From Allodiplogaster sudhausi (taxonomy: Eukaryota > Nematoda > Chromadorea > Rhabditida > Diplogasteridae): a DNA stretch of 64,000 nt. Shown here piece after piece: positions 11,456 to 21,876 of this stretch. Numbering within the stretch: the first letter of the stretch is position 1; each line of letters starts with the position of its first letter. The stretch lies in contig CALZFC010000017.1 in assembly GCA_945643635.1 (NCBI GenBank), forward strand, positions 5,377,501-5,441,500. The letters are read 5' to 3'. Below the pieces are notes generated by a model. That model had not been told where the DNA came from. It saw only the letters and a program-made list of their open reading frames with translations, and did no database searches. A program made the translations under genes and the position numbers.

Positions 11456-13140
11456 GAGAGCCTGTCCGTATCGTTTGATCAAGGCCTGCCCTAGGAATTT
11501 TTTTTCGAATTTCTTTACCAAAATTGAATACAGTATACAACTCGACGTGGTGAACAAAATAGGCTATATTTCAATGTTGAAATAAATTTTCCGCGCGAGA
11601 CCCAGTACAGTAATCTTTTAAATTACATTGGTCTTAAGTCGCTTCAAACTTATTATTAGACAACCATCGAGCTATCATTGGATAGCTGATTAAACGGGCT
11701 TTAATTTTCATGTTGATGATGTTTTCATAAAATTTGAATTTGGCCTTAAAAGACGGCCCTAAACATTTTCGAAAGTGGTTTTTGGCCAAATTATGCATTT
11801 TACGTTCATTTCCACAAAACCGCTCATGCATATTCTTAAACTACGTGATATTTGCTACAACATATGTCTCTTTCAAAAGAATTAAAGGTCTCTCTCTTAG
11901 TTTCCCAAACGCTTGAACATGATCCGGTGTTAACTGCAACACCGCATTCTTCGATTCATAACTGCGCACAATGTCAATATTACAAAATCGTAAGTATATC
12001 CTCTAAGAGCTCTCACGGAGATCTTCAAATGTTACATACATACTTTTATTGAAAAGTTTCAATTTATATGGGAAATTTCGTTCTGTACAATTAGAAGGCT
12101 TAAAAATCTACTTTAAAAACATTTTCGCCTGTCGAAACATACATCATAAGAAAGAGGATGAAATTTTCTACAAGATGAACCCCTTTCAATGGAATTCCAT
12201 GCATACGATCTTTTGTTATAAATCATAAAAGCAGTGCCAGTACCGTCGCTGTCATTTCTCCCAAGAATTCACATTTTAGGTTATTCGAATTAGAATATTC
12301 CAATCCTTTTTTCTACAATTTTTCCAAAAGGCCTCGTTATCTTACTCTTATGGCTCATAACAAAAGATCGTATGCATGGAATTCCATTGAAAGGGGTTCA
12401 TCTTGTAGCAAATTTCATCCTCTTTCTTATGATGTATGTTTCGACAGGCGAAAATGTTTTTACAATAGTTTTTTAAACCTTCTAATTGTACATATCGAAA
12501 TTTCCCATATAAATTGAAACTTTTCAATAAACGTATGTATGTAACATTTGAAGATCTCCGTGAGCGCTCTTAGATGATCTACTTAGGATTTTGTAATATT
12601 GACATTGAGCGCAGTTATGGATCGAAGAATGCGCTTGCACGGTGTTATAGTTTACACAGGATCATGTTCAAGCGTTTGGGAAACTAAGAGAGAGACCTTT
12701 AATTCTTTTGAAAGAGACATATGTTATTGCAAATTTCACGTAGTTTAAGAATAAGCAGGAGCGGTTTTGTGGAAATGAATGTAAAATGCATAATTTGGCC
12801 AAAAACCACTTTCGAAAATGTTTAGGGCCGTCTTTTAGGGCCAAATTCAAATTTTATGAAAACATCATCAACATATCACTTAAAGCCCCTTCAATCAGCT
12901 ATCCAATGATAGCTCGATGGTTGTCTAATAATAAGTTTGAAGAGACTTATGACCAATGTAATTTAAAAGATTACTGTACTGGGTCTCGCGCGGAAATTTT
13001 TTTTCAACATTGAAATGTAGCCTATTTTGTTCACCACGTCGAGTTGTATACTGTATTCAATTTTGGTGAAGAAATTCGAAAAAAAAATTCCTAGGGCAGG
13101 CCATAACAGGGCCCTGCTCGAGTCTTACTGACATCCTCTC
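11456..13140. mobile_element. Palindromic TTAA-type transposon inserted in a coding exon
   Basis: TTAA stands at both edges (11452-11455 and 13141-13144). The termini are GAGAGCCTGTCC and its imperfect complement GACATCCTCTC. Nearly the whole 1685 bp is a large inverted repeat: 11483-12060 pairs with 13102-12500, for instance GGCCTGCCCTAGGAATTTTT at each outer end. It has no coding capacity. The paralogous exon at 40440-40500 still has the uninterrupted sequence CGCCTTAAGGCTAGC, the empty site. TTAA duplication is the hallmark of piggyBac-type transposition; no transposase is present to confirm this. Confidence 0.85.
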
Positions 13141-13144
13141 TTAA

Positions 13145-15730
13145 GGCTAGCACTGACGCGGTTAAGCGAGTCCTTCGACACCGCTGCAAAAAAAAAACCA
13201 CAATAAAGATATTAATGACATTAAGGTTAAGGCTAAGGTAAACGGACAGGGCGAGAGCGCGAGGTTGGCATTGCCATGCGAAGGGCCCTTCTTGCTCTTC
13301 TTACTCTTCAGGCTCTTGTTCGACTTGGCCGAGCGGTAACTCTTGTTCGACTCCTTCGATTCCGAGCCTTCAATCAGAAATGTAAAAATGCTTTTCTGAA
13401 GGTCCAAAAAGAATTCAAATCGAACCGTAGGCAGTGGGCGGAGCGTTGGCCCGCTGGTTACGGTAGGCCAGGGGCGGAGCATCGAAGGCGTAGGTCTCGT
13501 TCGTCTGCATGTCGCAGTACGCAGAGATGGCCGGGGCCTGGGATTGGAGGAAGCGAATGACCTTTTTACTGTTTACAATCCTAAGCGGAGAGGTAGTTGA
13601 ATTGAAAATCATTATGGGAATAGTTTTTAGGAAATGCTCACAGCCTTCAATCCGGAGATACTGCCCTGACTGGGGGCGCGAGGCTGTTGGGAGATCTGAA
13701 TTTAAGAATGTATTTATGCAAAAAAAGAGAGAAGCTTCCGAAACGGACAGCGCGGCCACTGCGAGATGCCTCTACACCAGGGCGCGGCGACTTGTGCGCA
13801 GGCTGCTGGAGCTGGCGGTGGCCTGGGCCGGAGGCTGGCGACGCCTGATTCTGCGGCGGCACTGGATACACGACGGGAGGAGTCTGCTGGGCACGAGCGC
13901 CAGCCTGAAATTTAGAAAATAATATGATTAATAGAAAACAAAATCTTACCCAGACATTGTTGCTGTTGTCGCGGCCAGCCCGAGCGGCGGCTATGCGATC
14001 TTAATAGTGAAAGAATGGCAATTACTTTAATAGCATTTTACAAGCCGACCGCCAGAGCGCGAGCGGCGGACGGAAGCAGAGCGCTCAGCCTGGTTCTGGT
14101 AGGCCGGAAGAGGCAGCTGCTGCTGCGAGTCCATGGCGGACGGAGGAGCCTGGTAGCCATGCTATTTTAGTAGAAATTTATTGTGAAAAGAAAGTAATTT
14201 TTATATATTGATTCCATTTTACTTCTCTATTATTGATACCTGATTGTGAGGGGCGCTGTAGTACTGCTGCGGCGGCTGCTGATGGTAGCCAGGCTGCAAA
14301 TGTGTATTTTCTTTGTTAAGAAATTTATCAGCTGGCTTGTTCATTGTATATCAAGAGCCTCCTTGAAATTAAAATGTTTTTGTTGTTTTCATCATACATA
14401 CATATTTATTGACAACCTGCTGAAGAGGCTGCTGCTGCACAGCAGAGTGGATCTGAGCTGGCGGCTGCTGGTGCTGCTGAATTTGTACATTGTATTTATT
14501 TCTTTTTATAGATTTTATTATTATTTTTCAAATGGAAACTATTGCTAAAAGAAATTTCACAACGATTTTCTGAAATTTATTTCTTTATCGCTGTTTTAAC
14601 CTGAAGAGGCGGATGGACGGAAGGGTTGCTTGCCTGTGCGGGGTAGTAGAGTCCCTGCCCCTGCTGCTGCTGCGGAACATTGTAAATGGCGCCCTGCCAT
14701 AAACTGTAGTATTCGAAGGCTCTACCGAGTATTACCGTAGTGACCAATTGACGGGTTACAGTATCTCTTTTTCGTCTTAGGACCTGCTGGTAGATGTTGG
14801 CCCCGGCGGGTGGCGCGTACAGGCGAGGCTGCTGCTGGTGGTAGACGAGAAGTCCGCCGGCCGGGATGTACTCGGAGAAGACTGGAGCAACAAGTGGAAT
14901 AACAATGTGATAACAAATCTAACAGTAAGGTCGAATGAGCTCCCTTGCCATAGTCCAAGGACGATTAATGCAAAATATTGTTCATTTTTGATGAGAAAGC
15001 AAAATTGACTCTTCGTCCTCTTCCATTTTCTAATCAGCGGGATCCTGGCAAACTGAGGGACAGAAAACAAACTCTGCTGTGGCTGAGCCTGTCGGATCGG
15101 AACAGCGTACTTTCCCGGAGGGACAGGAGCAGGATACTGATTGGTAGAAAGGTGCTGAGGAGGCGGGGCATAGCCAGCTTGGGCCAGAGCATAGCCAGCA
15201 GAGGGCGGGGCATAGCCAGCGGAGGGCGGAGCATAGCCAGCAGAGGGCGGAGCATAGCCAGCAGAGGGCGGGGCATAGCCAGCGGAGGGCGGGGCATAGC
15301 CAGCGGAGGGCGGAGCATAGCCAGCAGAGGGCGGGGCATAGCCAGCAGAGGGCGGAGCATAGCCAGCAGAGGGCGGGGCATAGCCAGCAGAGGGCGGGGC
15401 ATAGCCAGCGGAGGGCGGGGCATAGCCAGCGGAGGGCGGGGCATTACCATCGGAGTAATACACTTGACCCTGCAATTCAATGGATGATTATGAGTTTATA
15501 TCAATATACTTTTTATTACTTTCCTTATTAAATATAAAAAAAATACTGACTCCGTATGCGGAATGAGGGACTGCAGTGAGGAGGGGAGCCGAAGCGGAGG
15601 GACGGGCAGAAGGAACTTGCTGCTCGAAGCTGAAAAGATAATTAATAATTATGAAACCCCTTTTTCCTGCGAAGGGGTTGGTGGCTGAAAACCTTGCAAC
15701 GTAGAAGGACGGCGCGTAGTCACCAGCCAT
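13145..15730 (-). pseudogene. GYAPP-repeat protein gene, copy A (5' part intact, 3' end disrupted)
   Basis: The gene starts at ATG 15730 (MAGDYAPSFYVA) and follows the exon order of the complete copy C at 55984-58358. Exon 3 (about 15080-15475) has the longest repeat array, about twelve APPSAGY units, then QHLSTNQYPAPVPPGKYAVP. Later exons encode a Gln-rich part, the CDMQTNETYAFDAPPLAY segment and a Ser/Lys-rich block (KSLKSKKSKK). The exon that should join the C-terminus is interrupted at a TTAA by the 1685-bp element. A truncated protein could still be made. A TATA box lies upstream at about 15822-15829. Confidence 0.7.
15165..15445 (-). repeat. 21-bp coding minisatellite, APPSAGY
   Basis: About twelve tandem 21-bp units read TAT GCC CCG CCC TCC GCT GGC on the minus strand. 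Only synonymous or single-base changes (GCC/GCT, GCT/CCT-type) distinguish units. Copy C has seven to eight degenerate units and copy B four to five. Confidence 0.9.
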
Positions 15731-15814
15731 TTCTGCTGAAGAGATGAACCTCGGATTGAAGAAGAAGAGCTCGGGAGGTGAAGCGCGGAAGAGAATGATT
15801 CTTCCCAGGCAATT

Positions 15815-15835
15815 CAGCGCTTTTATACGGTTTCT
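15815..15835 (-). promoter_or_regulatory. TATA box of GYAPP gene, copy A
   Basis: Minus-strand CCGTATAAAAGCGC precedes an AATCATTCTCTTCC start-site-like motif by about 20-25 bp and the ATG by about 95 bp. The same block is conserved at 19333-19390 (copy B) and near 58445-58460 (copy C). Confidence 0.7.
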
Positions 15836-16341
15836 CCTGAACAAATTACCATGTTTGCACTTTGGCTGTTGTTCTTGCGAAGTTTTGCTAGACTTGAGAG
15901 GTCCTTTCAATGAATATCACGAAAATTCGACTTTTCCAGGTCTTCCTCACTTTTTATTGTTAAATATGCAGGTATAATGTTATTTTTAACAAAATTTTAA
16001 ATATTAAATTGTTTGCAGTAATTATATTTCAACATTTCAAGATTATATCTTTACGAGTGATAGTTTTGCTAGTAATTTGTATTTAAAGGAGGGCGATCAC
16101 CCGAAATTTGATTTAAAAAGCAAAATACTTGAATGTTAAACTTCTTTGAGGTCTTTCCCTTGCATATTCTTTATCTATCAAAGTTTGCAGCTATTTCAGC
16201 TTTCCAAAAATATTCAAAGTTCCTAGCGATATGTATCCCATTTTAGGGTTCTTTTTGTGAACCATTAGGTCGATTTTCACTTTTTTTATCACCCGGTTTC
16301 CACTCATGCTTTCATGTGATTTTATTTTAAAATTTATGATG

Positions 16342-16736
16342 TTACTTTCCATTATTGTATCGAGATGATCTGCGAGCGGAATCTTTTATCTTGGACGAGT
16401 TGGGGGAAAGAGGAAGAGAGATTGGGAGAAGAGGGAGGAAGAGGGCCCTCATCTCCGCCCCTCTACTGAGCAGGGGCTGTCCGCCGTTCAGCGCCGCCTG
16501 GATCTTCGGCAGGTACTCGTCCACGAGGCCCATCTGAAAATTAGCAAGAAATTGATCTTGAATCAAGATTCCTCTCTTTCTCTTAACCGAATCCGACTTT
16601 TATGGGTGTAAAATGATGAAATACGCCTCTCCCAAATGGCGGGTGGGGTAAGGGGAGAGATCAGCGTAAAACGAGCCTTGTATCCAACGCCGCCGGCGAC
16701 GACGAAGAGAAGGAGGAAGATGACGAAGGCGCCCAT
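16342..16736 (-). pseudogene. Membrane/secreted micro-protein gene, copy A (altered C-terminus)
   Basis: Exon 1 (16677-16736) encodes MGAFVIFLLLFVVAGGVGYK, a signal or anchor helix. Exon 2 begins at 16533 after TTTTCAG and encodes MGLVDEYLPKIQAALNGGQP. Phase requires the first intron to start with GC (AAG|GCTCG), as in every copy. Relative to copies C and D, ten bases (CAGGCAGCCC) are missing after GGQP. The frame shifts and runs on to a TAA near 16342, adding about 40 unrelated residues. It may still be expressed; I treat it as degenerate. Confidence 0.6.
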
Positions 16737-16799
16737 AGTGGAGAGAAGAGAAGTGAAGAGTGAGCGAGAGGAAGGGCGAAGAAAATAAGAGAATGAAAC

Positions 16800-16832
16800 T
16801 TCCCATAGCGAAAAGCTCTTTTATACTGCACG
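16800..16832 (-). promoter_or_regulatory. TATA box of micro-protein gene, copy A
   Basis: Minus-strand GCATCCGTGCAGTATAAAAG lies about 75 bp upstream of the ATG and is followed by a TTTCATTCTCTT motif. The GCATCC...CAGTATAAAAG block is shared by copies B (about 18166-18185), C (about 59066-59085) and D (about 46360-46380). Confidence 0.7.
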
Positions 16833-17199
16833 GATGCACTTTAGTACAAGGAGACTAATTAATATGAGAAGCTCTTATGGTTAGTCTGATTTTTTTCAGT
16901 TAACGTGTTCCCAAATCTCCAGAGACAAAAAATCTGACTATGGGCCACAAACATGATTGCCCATAATTGAGATTAATTAGTAGATTGTTTAGGTGTAATA
17001 TGCATATGTAGATCATTAATTTCTTCAAATAAATAAATTTATCTTACAGATGTCTCAAACATACTGTGAACCGGCAAGATATGTGTTTCTCTCTCGAATA
17101 AATGACAATACAAGTTAGACATGCAGTTAGGGCTAAAGTTTTAAAATCATAATTTCTATCGATCGTAAATAAGCTCGCTAGCACTCTGAAAACTCTATG

Positions 17200-17245
17200 T
17201 ATTTAGATAGATTACATTTTGGAATCGCGGGTAGTGTGGAAAGAT
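17200..17245 (-). pseudogene. Last codons of the 59487 gene, cassette copy A
   Basis: The minus-strand sequence ending CCCGCGATTCCAAAATGTAA matches the end of the gene whose last exon is 59487-59583 (CCCGCGATTCCAAGATGTAA). Homology upstream of it is lost. This marks the far end of the duplicated segment in copy A. Confidence 0.6.
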
Positions 17246-17555
17246 TGGAAGTTTGGAGAATACATATTTCTCTTTTTCGAGCAATATAGAAAAATTTACA
17301 GCGTCATTGCAACAACCCATTTAGGCGGAAAACTCAAGGGTGCATTTTTGTGCCACATAGTTAGTATGTTACATATATGGTGTTTTTTGATGAGGAAAAG
17401 GAATGAAATGTTTGTTTACGTTGGGCAATCAACTTTAGCAAAACAAAATTAAGTGGTTATATGGTTTCTTATGCGACAAAATTTTGTTCGTATACTACGT
17501 TATTACTTGAACAGTTTTCTTTTGCATTCTTGCCTAAAGGCTTGTCGAGTTTGAA

Positions 17556-17829
17556 TTAGTTCCATTCACCAGCAGTAGCCAAGTGACGTCCAATAAAGTC
17601 GTAAATTACTTGAGACAGCCACGTATGCTCCTTCTTCACCTTAATCACTAGATTGTGTTTAATCTCATCGCGGATCTCCTCGGCATCTTCGACGGCGCCG
17701 CGCCAGTGGATTTTGTGCTCTTCGCTATTCATGAGGCATCGAATTTCTCCGAGCTTTACGAGTGCTTCGTTCAGATCGATGACGTCACTCTTGTATCCCG
17801 ATGACTTGCCGTTTTGCAGACGAGTGATA
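17556..17829 (-). pseudogene. Unassigned gene 3' fragment truncated by a fold-back element
   Basis: A well-formed open frame of about 91 codons ends at TAA 17556-17558. It includes SDVIDLNEALVKLGEIRC, a Lys-rich helix-like stretch and the C-terminus HTWLSQVIYDFIGRH...GEWN. The composition is ordinary for a folded charged protein. Reading upstream runs straight into the palindromic element at 17831-18050, and no continuation is visible beyond it. No in-frame ATG exists at the start. I do not recognise the family. Confidence 0.5.
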
Positions 17830-17830
17830 A

Positions 17831-18050
17831 GACAGTGTGAATTAAAAATATTGGTAAGCTGTTATTTTTGGCACGGATTTAGAATATTCCACTGTTTGCC
17901 ATGACAATCGTAAAAATTGCCAGATCGGCGCTTTGACAATTTTAACGATCGCCAATAATGGCAAACAGTGGAATATTCTAAATCCGTGAAAAAAATAACA
18001 GCTCATTCGAAAATTGCAGAAAAAAAACAGATTTTTTAATTCACACTGTC
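17831..18050. mobile_element. 220-bp palindromic fold-back element
   Basis: The ends are GACAGTGTGAATTAAAAA and its complement. The interior is also self-complementary: CACGGATTTAGAATATTCCA against TGGAATATTCTAAATCCGTG, and GCCAGATCGGCGC in the loop. It has no coding capacity and the target duplication is unclear. It abuts the 17556-17829 open frame. Confidence 0.8.
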
Positions 18051-18165
18051 TAATATGTACATATTCTGTGAAAAAATATGGCATATGTAATTTCCGTGAG
18101 ATTTATAATCATCATGAAATACACTTTTCCTCGTAAACTTATTCAGTTTCCTTGAACTAAAGTGC

Positions 18166-18560
18166 ATCCTGGCAGTATAAAAGGGTTTTTCGTTCGGGGA
18201 ACTTTCATTCTTCTCTTCTTTTCTCCGCCCCGCCCCTCATCTCTCTCTTCTCTCCACGATGGGCGCCTTCGTCATCTTCCTCCTTCTCGTCCTCGTCGCC
18301 GGCGGCGTTGCATACAAGGCTCGTTTTAATCCCTTCCTTTAACCCCCTCCCTCCTATTTGGAAGAAGCATGTTTCATATTTTTCACCCAGTTGAGTTGTA
18401 GGCCCTCGTAAAAGCTGGACCCAGAACAAGACTTTAAAAAAGGCCTTAATTAAATTTTTTTGCTCTTTTCGATGGCCTCTTGGACGAGTACCTGCCGAAG
18501 ATCCAGGCTGCGCTGAACTGCGGACAGCCCCAGGCAGCCCTTGCTCAGTATAGGAGAACC
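18166..18560 (+). pseudogene. Micro-protein gene, copy B (splice acceptor and stop lost)
   Basis: A TATA box (CAGTATAAAAGGG, about 18173) and exon 1 from ATG 18259 (MGAFVIFLLLVLVAGGVAYK) are intact. The exon-2 acceptor TTTTCAG is changed to TTTTCG, the next codons lose a base (ATGGCCTCTTGG for ATGGGCCTCGTGG), and the terminal CAGTAG reads CAGTATAGG. All three changes argue for a dead copy. Confidence 0.75.
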
Positions 18561-19334
18561 CTTACTAAAATCATTATTCTTCACTCCTCCCACTCTTCCT
18601 CTTCCTCCTTCTCCAACTAGGCAGACTGATAAAGGAGTGTCCATAGAATCTGTAATAATATTATAAATTGAAAGGAGAAATGAAAGCATGATAAAGTGGC
18701 TAAGAAAGTCACGGGTACTCTCAAGATAACCAGCCTGATAAGAATAAATAGGTTGCTATAACGTGAAAATCGGTGAATGCTTCACAATAAGTTCAATAAA
18801 ATCTAATATCCTTGAACGTTGAATGGGTTGGGTAGGCTGAAATAATCGATAAATCTTGATAGGTAAATACGAAGATATCTAGAACGGGTGCTAGAAGAAG
18901 GAATGTAATGGGATTATGGAATCAGTGAGTGAATTTTAGTTCTAGATCAAACAGGATCTGTATTTTTCTTCGTTTTGTGAGATTTTTTCCGTTCTGCTAA
19001 AGAACCATTAAATTAATTACTTAAAGAAAAGGTGATCATCATGGATAGAACTGGTTAAGTTTCTAAAAATGCAGCAACTCGCAAGGATAGATTTTTAAAA
19101 ATAATTTACTGCAAATTATGAAATATTAAAATTGTAATAATATTAAAATGTTTCGAGGAAGGAAGAATAAATTGTTTGATACCATTATAATGCAAATTTT
19201 ATAATGAAAATAGCGGGTATGGCCTGCAATTGTCGATGTTCCGTGAGATTCATTGCAAAGAACCTCAGAAATCCTGCAAAACTTCGTAAGAACAACAACT
19301 AAAGTGCAAACATGCTAATTTGCTCAGGTGAAAC

Positions 19335-21650
19335 CGTATAAAAGCGCGGAATTGCCTGGGATGAATCATTCTCTTCCGCGCTTCACCTCCCGAGCTCTTA
19401 TTTTTCAATCCGAGTGTCATCTCTTCAGCAGACTACGCGCCGTCCTTCTACGTTGCAAGGTTTTCAACCACCAACCCCTTCGCATGAAAAAATGGTTTCA
19501 TAATTATGTATTATCTTTTCAGCTTCGAGTAGCAGGCTCCTTCTGCCCGTCCCGCCGCTTCGGCTCCCATCCTCACTGCAGTCCCTCATTCTCCATATGG
19601 AGTCAGTATTTTTTTTTATATATTTTTAATAAGGAAAATAATACAATTGCAGGGTCAAGTGTATTACTCCGATGGTAATGCCCCGCCCTCCGCTGGCTAT
19701 GCCCCGCATTCCGCTGGCTATGTCCCGCCCTCCGCTGGATATGCCCCGCCCTCCGCTGGCTATGCTCCGCCTCCTCAGCACCTTTCTCCCAATCAGTATC
19801 CTGCTCCTGTCCCTCCGGGCCGGTACGCTGTGCCGATCCGACAGGCTCAGCCTCATCAGAGTTTGTTTTCTTCCTTCCATTTGTCAGGGTGTCCCACTGA
19901 TGAGAACATGAAAATGGACGAATGGTCAACTTTTCTCTCCCATCGAAAATGGCAATAGTCTACTTTAATTGCCCTTGAACTATCTGTAAGATAGTTCATT
20001 TGACCTCACTGCTCCAGTCTACTCCGAGTACATCCCAGCCGGCGGGCTTCTCGTCTACCACCAGCAGCAGCCTCGCCAGTACGCGCCACCCGCCGGGGCC
20101 AACATCTACCAGCAGGTCCCAAGACGAAAAAGAGATACCGTAACCGTCAATTGGTTACCGCGGTAATACTCGGAAGAGCCTTAGGAAACTAAATTTAATA
20201 CAGGGCGGCATCTACAATGTTCCACAGCAGTACTACCCAGCACAGGCAAGCAAGTCCTCCGTCTACCCGTCTCATCAGGTTAAAACAGCGATGAAGAATT
20301 GCATTTCAGAAGATCCTCGTGGAATTTCTCTATAGCAAAAGATTTAATTTGAAAAAAAACTTACTAAAATCAATAAAAAATAAATGCAATATTCAAATTC
20401 AGCAGCACCAGCAGCCGCCAGCTCAGATCTACAATGCGGCCCAGCATCAGCGTCTTCTGGAGATTGTGGATAAACAATCATTATGAAAACAACAAAAGCA
20501 TTTTAATTTTCAAAGAAGCTCTTGCTATGCAATGAGCAAGCTTTGCCGGCCCATAAATACCTTAATATTTAAAAATGCCATTCTTTCACTATTAAGATCG
20601 CATAGCCGCCGCTCCGGCTGGCCGCGACAACAGCAACAATGTCTGGGTAAGATTATGTTTTCTGTTAATCATATTATTTTCTAAATTTCAGGCTGGCGCT
20701 CGTGCCCAGCAGACTCCTCCCGTCGTGTATTCCGTGCCGCCGCAGAATCAGGCGTCGCCAGCCTGCGGCCCAGGCCACCGCCAGCTCCAGCAGCCCGCTC
20801 ACAAGTCGCCGAGCCGTCAGGCAGAGGCTTCTCTCAGTGGCCGCGCAGTCCGTTCAGAGGATTTTTTTTCTATTCACAAATTAAGAAGCAGAAAATCGAA
20901 AAGCATTTCTTAGAAAAAAATAGTTCGAATGAAAAATAATAATTTCATTCAAATTACTTTAGCTCCGAATTCTAAAATAAGGAAAATTTCACTATTAATG
21001 ACCATAGGCAACGGACCTCCCCATCCTAGGCCCCGGCAATCTCTGCGTACTGCGACATGCAGACTAACGAGACCTACGCCTTCGATGCTCCGCCCCTGGC
21101 CTACCGTAACCAGCGGGCCAACGCTCCGCCCACTGCCTACGGTTCGATTTCTATTATTGTTGGTCCTTCAAAAAACCTTTTTAGATTTTTGATTGAAGGC
21201 TAGGAATCGAAGGAGTCCAACAAGAGTGATTGCTCGGCCAAGTCGAACAAGAGCCTGAAGAGCAAGAAGAGCAAGAAGGGCTCTTCGCATGACAATGCCG
21301 ACCTTACGCTGTCGCCCTGTCCGTTTCCCCTGGCCTTAACCATTATATCTTTAACGGTAGCCTTAACCTTAAAATCCGTAAGGTTGAGCATAGCTGTATC
21401 CTTAACATTTTTTGCAGCGCTGTCGAAGGAGTCGCTTAACCGCGTCACCGCCAGCCTGAAGACGAGCAAGATCGTCAGTATTTCTTTCATAAACATGTTT
21501 TATGATTTTACTAAAAATGTATTTTTCTTAATAAAATTTCGACCTTTTCCAGAACCCGGCCCCTCTGCTCCGCCGGCCGCCCCCCTCCGCCAGTAGCAGC
21601 CGAAGCCGTCCGTGTACAGCAGCAGCGAGCTGCGCACCCGCGTCTGAACT
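19335..21650 (+). pseudogene. GYAPP-repeat protein gene, copy B (start lost, exons deleted)
   Basis: The TATA box (CCGTATAAAAGCGC, about 19337) is present, but eleven bases including the ATG are deleted at about 19430: copies A and C read CAGCAGAATGGCTGGTGAC where B reads CAGCAGAC. Exon 3 (19653-19860) has four to five repeat units, two of them mutated. The exons encoding PGYHQQ and HGYQAPPSAMDS are missing between 20470 and 20600. The SQQPRAPSQGS exon is absent. The last exon carries CAGTAG in place of CAGCAG (about 21591), a premature stop. The remaining exons stay recognisable. Confidence 0.8.
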
Positions 21651-21876
21651 AAGATCCAGTCGCCTCTCAAGGAACGCGTGCCGACCCCTCCATGACCCTC
21701 CGCATCATTCCCCTTCCCTATTCCACTCCCTCCCGGTCTAGTCCACTCTCTCTGCCTCGGTTTTTTTTATAGTAAATAAAGAGTTATATTTGAATAACAA
21801 TTGCAAGTCAAACGTTCCGATAAAACAAGAATAGAAAAAATAGTATGAAATCTTTATTAGATCAGTCTCGGCCAGC

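Noticed and set aside
11200..11585. Arg/Ala-rich frames opposite the cassette's last exon
   Set aside because: They are shadow frames of the GC-rich terminal exon of the GYAPP gene; the true frame is defined by paralogue C.
11630..12850. Two similar open frames in opposite orientations
   Set aside because: They are the two arms of the TTAA fold-back element; the frames arise from symmetry and have no splice or codon support.
15165..15445. CRISPR array
   Set aside because: The tandem 21-bp units have no spacers and lie in frame within a eukaryotic coding exon.
14978..15487. Open frame with repeated IASRGRG on the plus strand
   Set aside because: It is the antisense reading of the APPSAGY array; the minus-strand frame is supported by exon structure and paralogues.
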